Origin: Desulfurobacterium atlanticum
Lineage (GTDB): Bacteria > Aquificota > Aquificia > Desulfurobacteriales > Desulfurobacteriaceae
DNA: 64,000 nucleotides
Direction: 5' to 3'
Assembly: GCF_900188395.1 (NCBI RefSeq)
Contig: NZ_FZOB01000008.1
Span: 1-64,000 of the forward strand
Numbering within the stretch: position 1 is the first letter of the stretch; each line of letters begins with the position of its first letter. A program made the position numbers and the translations under genes. Of the stretch, positions 59,480-64,000 are shown piece by piece. The notes beneath the pieces were generated by a model. The model was not told the origin of the DNA and did not search any database. It was given only the letters and a program-made list of their open reading frames with translations.

Positions 59480-60700
59480 ATGGAAAAAAAGACATTACCT
59501 ATAACATATAACGAAATAGGGGAAACTCTTGAAAAATTTATTTTCCCCATTGGTGGTTCCTTTAAAATCTTTGACAACAATATGGAAGAGAGGTACTCTA
59601 CCACCACCAATCCTTCTCCGGTATGCAACATAATAACAAAGAAAGTGCCTCAAGTGTGTCAAGAATTTATAAAAGAGATGTTTCAGGAAGCAAAAAAAAG
59701 TAAAGAACCTTTTACAGAAAAATGCCCAATAGGAAAACTCGTTTTTGTTATACCTCTTCGCATAGAAGAAACTTTCATAGGAGCCGCAATAGGCTCAATA
59801 GGTTTTGCAAGTTTTTCAAGAAGAAGAAGAAGAACACTAATTGAAATAGCAAAAAAGGCTAATATAGCAGAAGATAAAATTTTGAAAATTGCTGAAAATG
59901 AATTCCTAAACAGAAAATATGCAATATCAGAGCATCATAAAGATGTTTTTTTTAGAGAAATCAAGGGAAAAGATGGGCTGATAAACATTCTGAACCGTTT
60001 TATGAAAACTCTTGAAATAAAAATAGCCCTTAAGAAAATTAAACCTGAATGTAGATACACCTATGATATTGCAAACGCAATAGAATATATTGTGGCAGGT
60101 AATTTTTCACAAAAAGAAAACATCGAAGGAACAACAGAAGAAAAACTTATACTTCAGCTGATTGAACTTGCGAAAGAAACCTGCAGGGAACTGCTTGAAA
60201 TTGCAATGTCAGAATCTATAAGATGGAAAGCTTATCATGATAACCTCACAGGTCTTTATAACAGATACGTTCTTGATGAAGAAATAAAAAAAATCAAAGA
60301 GTTAAAAATAGCACCTGTAGCTTTTATCCTGGTTGATATGGACAATCTTAAAAAGATTAATGATAAGTACGGTCATGAAATGGGAGACAAAGCAATATAC
60401 GCAGTAGGACAGGCTTTAAAATCTGCTGTAAGAAGAAATGATGTGGTAACAAGAATCGGAGGAGATGAGTTTGTAATACTTCTCCCTGGAATTTCTGAAA
60501 GAGAAGCCAAAGAGATAATATCTCGTATAGAACAGAACGTAAAGAACGCAAGAAAGGATTTTCAGCTACCATTTGATCTTACAGTTTCTATCGGATATGA
60601 AATTATAGAGCACCCTGAAGAGGCTGATGAAGCGATAATAAAAGCCGACAAAAAAATGTACTCCTGTAAAAAATGTAAAAAAGAGGAGCAAAAGGATTAG
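59480..60700 (+). CDS. Diguanylate cyclase with an N-terminal PocR-like sensor domain
   Basis: 406 residues. The first 125 residues look like a PocR sensory domain: three spaced cysteines (NPSPVCNII, VPQVCQEFI, EKCPIGKLVFVIPLRIE) and GAAIGSIGF. A helical linker (about 130-245) follows. The C-terminal GGDEF domain (about 250-400) has the active-site GGDEF at 327-331 and an inhibitory RxxD at 318-321 in the normal place, so an active, product-inhibited c-di-GMP synthase is expected. No membrane segment. PocR domains are thought to bind small hydrocarbons or diols. It converges with the CorC-like gene with a four-base overlap. Confidence 0.87.
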   Translation: MEKKTLPITYNEIGETLEKFIFPIGGSFKIFDNNMEERYSTTTNPSPVCNIITKKVPQVCQEFIKEMFQEAKKSKEPFTEKCPIGKLVFVIPLRIEETFIGAAIGSIGFASFSRRRRRTLIEIAKKANIAEDKILKIAENEFLNRKYAISEHHKDVFFREIKGKDGLINILNRFMKTLEIKIALKKIKPECRYTYDIANAIEYIVAGNFSQKENIEGTTEEKLILQLIELAKETCRELLEIAMSESIRWKAYHDNLTGLYNRYVLDEEIKKIKELKIAPVAFILVDMDNLKKINDKYGHEMGDKAIYAVGQALKSAVRRNDVVTRIGGDEFVILLPGISEREAKEIISRIEQNVKNARKDFQLPFDLTVSIGYEIIEHPEEADEAIIKADKKMYSCKKCKKEEQKD

Positions 60701-61947
60701 TGTTCTTTAATTCTCACTTTTTTTATACGCTTTTTTTCAACATCTTCAATCTTAAGTTCAACATTATGGTATTTAATTACCTCTCCCTTTTTCGGAAATC
60801 TTCCAAGAGTTTTTAAAATAAAACCTGCTACCGTCACATAATCACCATCTACAGGAAGAGAAGTCTTTAAAAACCTGTTTACCTCCGCTATTTCTATATT
60901 ACCATCCACAATTAAAGAACCGTCAGAAAGTTTTTTTACCTTTGATTCAAAACTTCCAAATTCATCATCAATCTTTCCAACAATTTCTTCAAGTATATCT
61001 TCAATTGTCACAATCCCGAGAGTGGAACCAAATTCATCAACAACAGCAGCCATCTGTGTTTTTGCTTTTTTAAACTCTTTCATAGCATCAAGCAGATTCA
61101 TATACTCAGGAAGTATTAAAATAGGCCTCATAAATCTTTTAACCGAAGCATATTTATCGTCAACATCAAGAAGATCGGTAATAAGAATATAACCTACAAT
61201 ATCATCAAACCTCTCTTTATAAACAGGAAGCTTGGAAAAGCCAGTTTTATTAAACAGTCTTAAAGCTTCCTTAACTCTTGAATTTAAATTTACAGCAACA
61301 ACATTAACAAGAGGAACATAAATATCTCCAAGGGTTTTCTCCTTTAAACGTAAAACATTTTTAAGAATTTTTCTCTCTGTTTTCTCAAAAGCGGAACGAG
61401 AAGCACTTTCCACAAGAAGCTCAAGCTCCTCCTTTGTCACAAACGGATTTTTAGTTGATCTATCTCCAACAAGGTCGGTTAAGAGCTTAGCAACAAAAGT
61501 AACCAGCATTCCAAGAGGTCTAAAAATCCTGTGAAAAAAATAGAGAGGATACACTATTTTAAATGCTATTTTATCTGAATACTTTTGAAATAAACTTTTT
61601 GGTATAAGTTCTCCAAAAGTTATAGTTAAAGGAGTAAGAGAAATAACAGTAAAAAGTTCAGGATATTCTCTAACAAATGGATAAATATCTGCATAATATG
61701 ACACTATATAGGTTGTAAATAAAGTAGCAGCCGTAACCGTTGCTACATTCGTTCCAATTAACGTCGTTGCAAGTATCTTTTCAGGTTCTTTTAAAAGTTC
61801 ATTTAATAGAACAGCTGCTCTATCACCTTTTTTCAATCTCTTTTTAAGTTCAACTCTGCTAACAGAAATAATCGCTATCTCACTTCCTGAAAAAAACGCC
61901 TCAAAAGCGATACAACAAAAAATAGCCAGAATATAAAAAATACTCAC
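60697..61947 (-). CDS. CorC/HlyC-type membrane protein (DUF21-CBS-CorC_HlyC), second of a pair
   Basis: 416 residues. N-terminal DUF21 membrane domain with four helices (about 1-25, 60-80, 90-115, 130-150) and the opening AFFSGSEIAIISVSR. Then two CBS motifs (about 205-325: VPLVNVVAVNLNSRVKEALRLF, VVDEFGSTLGIVTIEDILEEIVG) and a C-terminal CorC/HlyC domain (about 340-410, NRFLKTSLPVDGDYVTVAGFIL). The family (CNNM/CorC) is linked to Mg2+ efflux in several organisms; the ion here is untested. It overlaps its paralogue by four bases. Confidence 0.9.
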   Translation of the reverse strand: MSIFYILAIFCCIAFEAFFSGSEIAIISVSRVELKKRLKKGDRAAVLLNELLKEPEKILATTLIGTNVATVTAATLFTTYIVSYYADIYPFVREYPELFTVISLTPLTITFGELIPKSLFQKYSDKIAFKIVYPLYFFHRIFRPLGMLVTFVAKLLTDLVGDRSTKNPFVTKEELELLVESASRSAFEKTERKILKNVLRLKEKTLGDIYVPLVNVVAVNLNSRVKEALRLFNKTGFSKLPVYKERFDDIVGYILITDLLDVDDKYASVKRFMRPILILPEYMNLLDAMKEFKKAKTQMAAVVDEFGSTLGIVTIEDILEEIVGKIDDEFGSFESKVKKLSDGSLIVDGNIEIAEVNRFLKTSLPVDGDYVTVAGFILKTLGRFPKKGEVIKYHNVELKIEDVEKKRIKKVRIKEH

Positions 61948-63218
61948 GTTTTCTCCACAATAAGAGATTTAATTCTATTCCCTTCCATCTTCTCCACTTT
62001 TATCTTCAAACCACACCAATTTATCTCATCACCTTCAACAGGAATTCTGTCAAGAATTCTCATAACAAGACCACCTACCGTATCAACATCCTTTTCCTCT
62101 TCAGTTATTTCATCAATACCAAAAAAATCCTTAAAATCTTCTATACTCACACTTGGATCAACCCTGTATCTGTTAGTCCCTATCTTCTCAAAATCCCTAT
62201 CGCCAATATCTTTTTCATCAGGAATTTCCCCTATTAAAGAAGAGAGAATATCATCAAGGGTAACTATTCCAACCGTATTACCATACTCATCAACAACCAC
62301 AGCAAAGTGTCTTTTACTTTTTTGCATCTCCTCAAGAAGAACATCTATCTCTTTAAATTCCGGGACAAAAAACGGCTCATCAATAAATTCTGAAACAGGC
62401 TTCTCAAAATCCTCCTCTTTCAACTGAAGAGGAATTATTCTTCTTGTAAAGAGAATACCCTTAATATCATCAAGGCTTTTACCGTAAACAGGTATTCTTG
62501 AAAACCGTTTCTCTTTTATTTTTTCAATAGCTTCCTTAACTTTCATATTTGCAGGAAAAGCAAAAACCTCATGCTTTGGAACCATTATCTCCTTAACATC
62601 GCTATCATCAAGGTCAAGTGTTCTGTCTATAAGCTCCTTCTCCTCTTTGGCAATAATACCTTCCTTTGCCCCTTCTTCCACCAAAATCATAAACTCTTCA
62701 TCAGAAACTACACTCTGTTCACTAAAAAGCTCAATACCAAAGGGCTTAAGAAGGAGCGAAACAAAACCAAGAAGCACTATCCTTACAGGGGAAAGAAGCA
62801 GAGAGATAAATTTTATAAACCTTACAATAAAAAACGCATACTTCTCATTATATTTAACAGCAAATGTCTTAGGAGTCACCTCTCCAAAAATAAGAAGGGT
62901 AATAACCGAGAAGGGAACCGCATAAGCAACCCCTTTTTCTCCAAAAAGGTCTATAAAAAGAAGGGCTGCCGTAGAGGAAATGGCAATATTTACCATCTCA
63001 TTACCTATAAGTATGGTAGCTATAAGTTCAGCAGGATCTTTCAAGAAGTTATATATATCCTTGGCAATCTTATCCCCTGAAAGAGCAAGCCTTTCCACCC
63101 GCAATTTATTAAGGGAGAAAAAGGCAGTTTCAGAAGCGGAAAACAGGGCAGAAAGCCCTATAAGAAACAGAAGAATAAGAATTTCTACAAAAACTGCACT
63201 ACTACTGCCAGGGTCCAT
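61944..63218 (-). CDS. CorC/HlyC-type membrane protein (DUF21-CBS-CorC_HlyC), first of a pair
   Basis: 424 residues, same architecture as the downstream gene. DUF21 helices at about 8-30, 60-80, 90-112 and 130-160, with LFSASETAFFSLNKLR. CBS pair: MVPKHEVFAFPANMKVKEAIEKI and VVDEYGNTVGIVTLDDILSSLIG. C-terminal domain: VDTVGGLVMRILDRIPVEGDEI. The two copies differ well beyond a recent duplication, so they may work as a heteromer or on different ions. It starts three bases after the end of yidC in the same leftward run. Confidence 0.9.
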   Translation of the reverse strand: MDPGSSSAVFVEILILLFLIGLSALFSASETAFFSLNKLRVERLALSGDKIAKDIYNFLKDPAELIATILIGNEMVNIAISSTAALLFIDLFGEKGVAYAVPFSVITLLIFGEVTPKTFAVKYNEKYAFFIVRFIKFISLLLSPVRIVLLGFVSLLLKPFGIELFSEQSVVSDEEFMILVEEGAKEGIIAKEEKELIDRTLDLDDSDVKEIMVPKHEVFAFPANMKVKEAIEKIKEKRFSRIPVYGKSLDDIKGILFTRRIIPLQLKEEDFEKPVSEFIDEPFFVPEFKEIDVLLEEMQKSKRHFAVVVDEYGNTVGIVTLDDILSSLIGEIPDEKDIGDRDFEKIGTNRYRVDPSVSIEDFKDFFGIDEITEEEKDVDTVGGLVMRILDRIPVEGDEINWCGLKIKVEKMEGNRIKSLIVEKT

Positions 63219-63221
63219 CCT

Positions 63222-64000
63222 TTAATTTTCCTTATGGTGAATCATCTTATTTATTATAAAGTTCTGAATGGCTGTAATAAGATTATTTGTAAACCAGTAT
63301 AAAACAAGACCGGCAGGAAAGTTTGCAAACATAAAAGTAAACACAATAGCCATAATATAGAAAATCTTTTGCTGTTCAGGGTTAGCCGTTGGTGTCATCT
63401 TTTGCTGAAGAATCATTGAAAGTCCCATAAGAATAGGAAGCATATAGGTTGGGTCAGGGGTAGAAAGATCTTTAATCCATAAAAAACCTGCACCTTTAAG
63501 CTCAACTGCATTCAGGAATATCTCATAAAGTCCAAAAAACACAGGAATCTGAAGAAGCATAGGAAGGCAACCACCCATAGGATTTACACCGGTTTCCTTA
63601 TAAAGCTTCATCATCTCTTCATTAAGCTTTTTAGGGTCCTCAGAATACTTCTTCTTAATCTCTTCCATTTTAGGTGCAAGCACCTGCATCTTTTTCATAG
63701 ACTCATAACTTTTATGAGTAAGCGGATGCATTAAAAGCTTTATGATAAGAGTAAGAACAATTATTACAAGACCGTAATTAGGAATAAAACGATGTAAAAA
63801 CAGGAAAAATTTAAGAAGAGGTTTTGCAAGAAAACCGAACATTCCAAAATCTATGGCTTTATCCATTCCAAGTTTTTCAAGCTGTGAAAGCTCTTTCGGA
63901 CCCAAAAATGCTTTATAGGAAGCTATCCTGTTTTTTACAATAGATGAACCATTTAAAGATGTTATATCAACTGAAAAGCTGTTATCCTTCACTGCCATTA
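63222..64000 (-). CDS. yidC: Membrane protein insertase YidC/Oxa1, C-terminal part, truncated by the window edge
   Basis: About 258 residues visible; the reading frame runs off the right edge, so the N-terminal helix and most of the periplasmic domain are missing. ATG 63998 is an internal Met, not a convincing start. The visible part has the end of the periplasmic domain, then the insertase helices: PNYGLVIIVLTLIIKLLMHPLTHKSYESMKKMQ (quoted here as one family block in the cytoplasmic-loop region, Arg/Lys rich), NPMGGCLPMLLQIPVFFGLY and FPAGLVLYWFTNNLIT. It inserts membrane proteins with or without SecYEG. A rpmH-rnpA-yidC order would be expected to the right, beyond the window. Confidence 0.95.
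   Translation of the reverse strand, partial: MAVKDNSFSVDITSLNGSSIVKNRIASYKAFLGPKELSQLEKLGMDKAIDFGMFGFLAKPLLKFFLFLHRFIPNYGLVIIVLTLIIKLLMHPLTHKSYESMKKMQVLAPKMEEIKKKYSEDPKKLNEEMMKLYKETGVNPMGGCLPMLLQIPVFFGLYEIFLNAVELKGAGFLWIKDLSTPDPTYMLPILMGLSMILQQKMTPTANPEQQKIFYIMAIVFTFMFANFPAGLVLYWFTNNLITAIQNFIINKMIHHKEN

Noticed and set aside
62571-63080. 169-codon open frame on the plus strand opposite the CorC-like gene
   Set aside because: It is the antisense shadow of a well-supported gene, its product is a Lys/Asn-rich string without domains, and no ribosome site precedes it.

Overview
The window is a gene-dense, AT-rich bacterial chromosome segment with no phage, insertion-sequence or CRISPR cassette. 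Several traits suggest a thermophilic, chemolithotrophic relative of the Aquificota, most like the Desulfurobacteriaceae: Lys/Glu/Ile-rich proteins, menaquinone made by the futalosine route (two tandem MqnE-type radical SAM enzymes), an archaeal-style glutamate synthase split into separate polypeptides, a flagellar cluster, a DUF39 homocysteine-biosynthesis protein and a short HisG that needs HisZ. This placement is inferred from gene content and is not proven.

Layout. 1-180: tandem sigma-70 promoters firing left out of the window, probably toward a stable RNA. 177-4348: TPR protein, PpiD-like chaperone, yicC, gmk. 4360-6882: tig and argG on the minus strand. 6981-13943: tRNA(CAT), tilS, hpt, ftsH, folE, TPR lipoprotein, a membrane protein with an Asn-X-Thr-rich tail, and a TPR/GAF protein. 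14019-15780: tRNA-Arg(ACG), tadA, aminotransferase. 15790-21646 (minus): dapA, globin-PsiE fusion, dapB, hisA, rimO, DUF39. 21793-25432: thrC, hisZ, purA. 25488-26928: tRNA-Arg(CCT) and an HD/HD-GYP protein. 27022-32228: five-gene glutamate synthase operon. 32256-35901: mscS, two membrane proteins, aroK. 35876-40451 (minus): flagellin, flaG, fliD, fliS, fliT-like, bioD. 40527-42723: hisG and purD, diverging around a MITE-like element. 42764-48889 (minus): DtxR-type regulator, two mqnE, P-type ATPase, CaCA exchanger. 49119-53094: speD, dksA, mraY, CBS protein, scpA, degenerate tyrosine recombinase. 53217-57394: deacetylase, PHP-glycosyltransferase fusion, second glycosyltransferase. 57469-64000: initiator tRNA, orphan ABC ATPase, proB, PocR-GGDEF cyclase, two CorC-like membrane proteins, and the truncated 3' part of yidC.

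How the parts work together. The 15.8-25.4 kb block collects enzymes around aspartate semialdehyde (dapA, dapB, the DUF39 protein, thrC) with histidine and purine genes. HisG (40.5 kb) and HisZ (22.9 kb) should form one ATP-phosphoribosyltransferase although they lie far apart. An HD-GYP protein and a GGDEF protein, both plausibly active, give the means to break down and make c-di-GMP near the flagellar genes. Two tRNA genes sit directly in front of tRNA anticodon-modifying enzymes: tRNA-Arg(ACG)/tadA is a true substrate-enzyme pair, and tRNA(CAT)/tilS may be one. Both downstream genes lack a clear Shine-Dalgarno site although most genes in the window have a strong GGAGG.

The most unusual items are these tRNA-enzyme pairs, the sequon-dense protein tail (12166-13014), the globin-PsiE fusion, the 145-bp MITE-like element flanked by a 9-bp direct repeat, the degenerate recombinase overlapping scpA, and the DUF39 gene placed in a dap operon.
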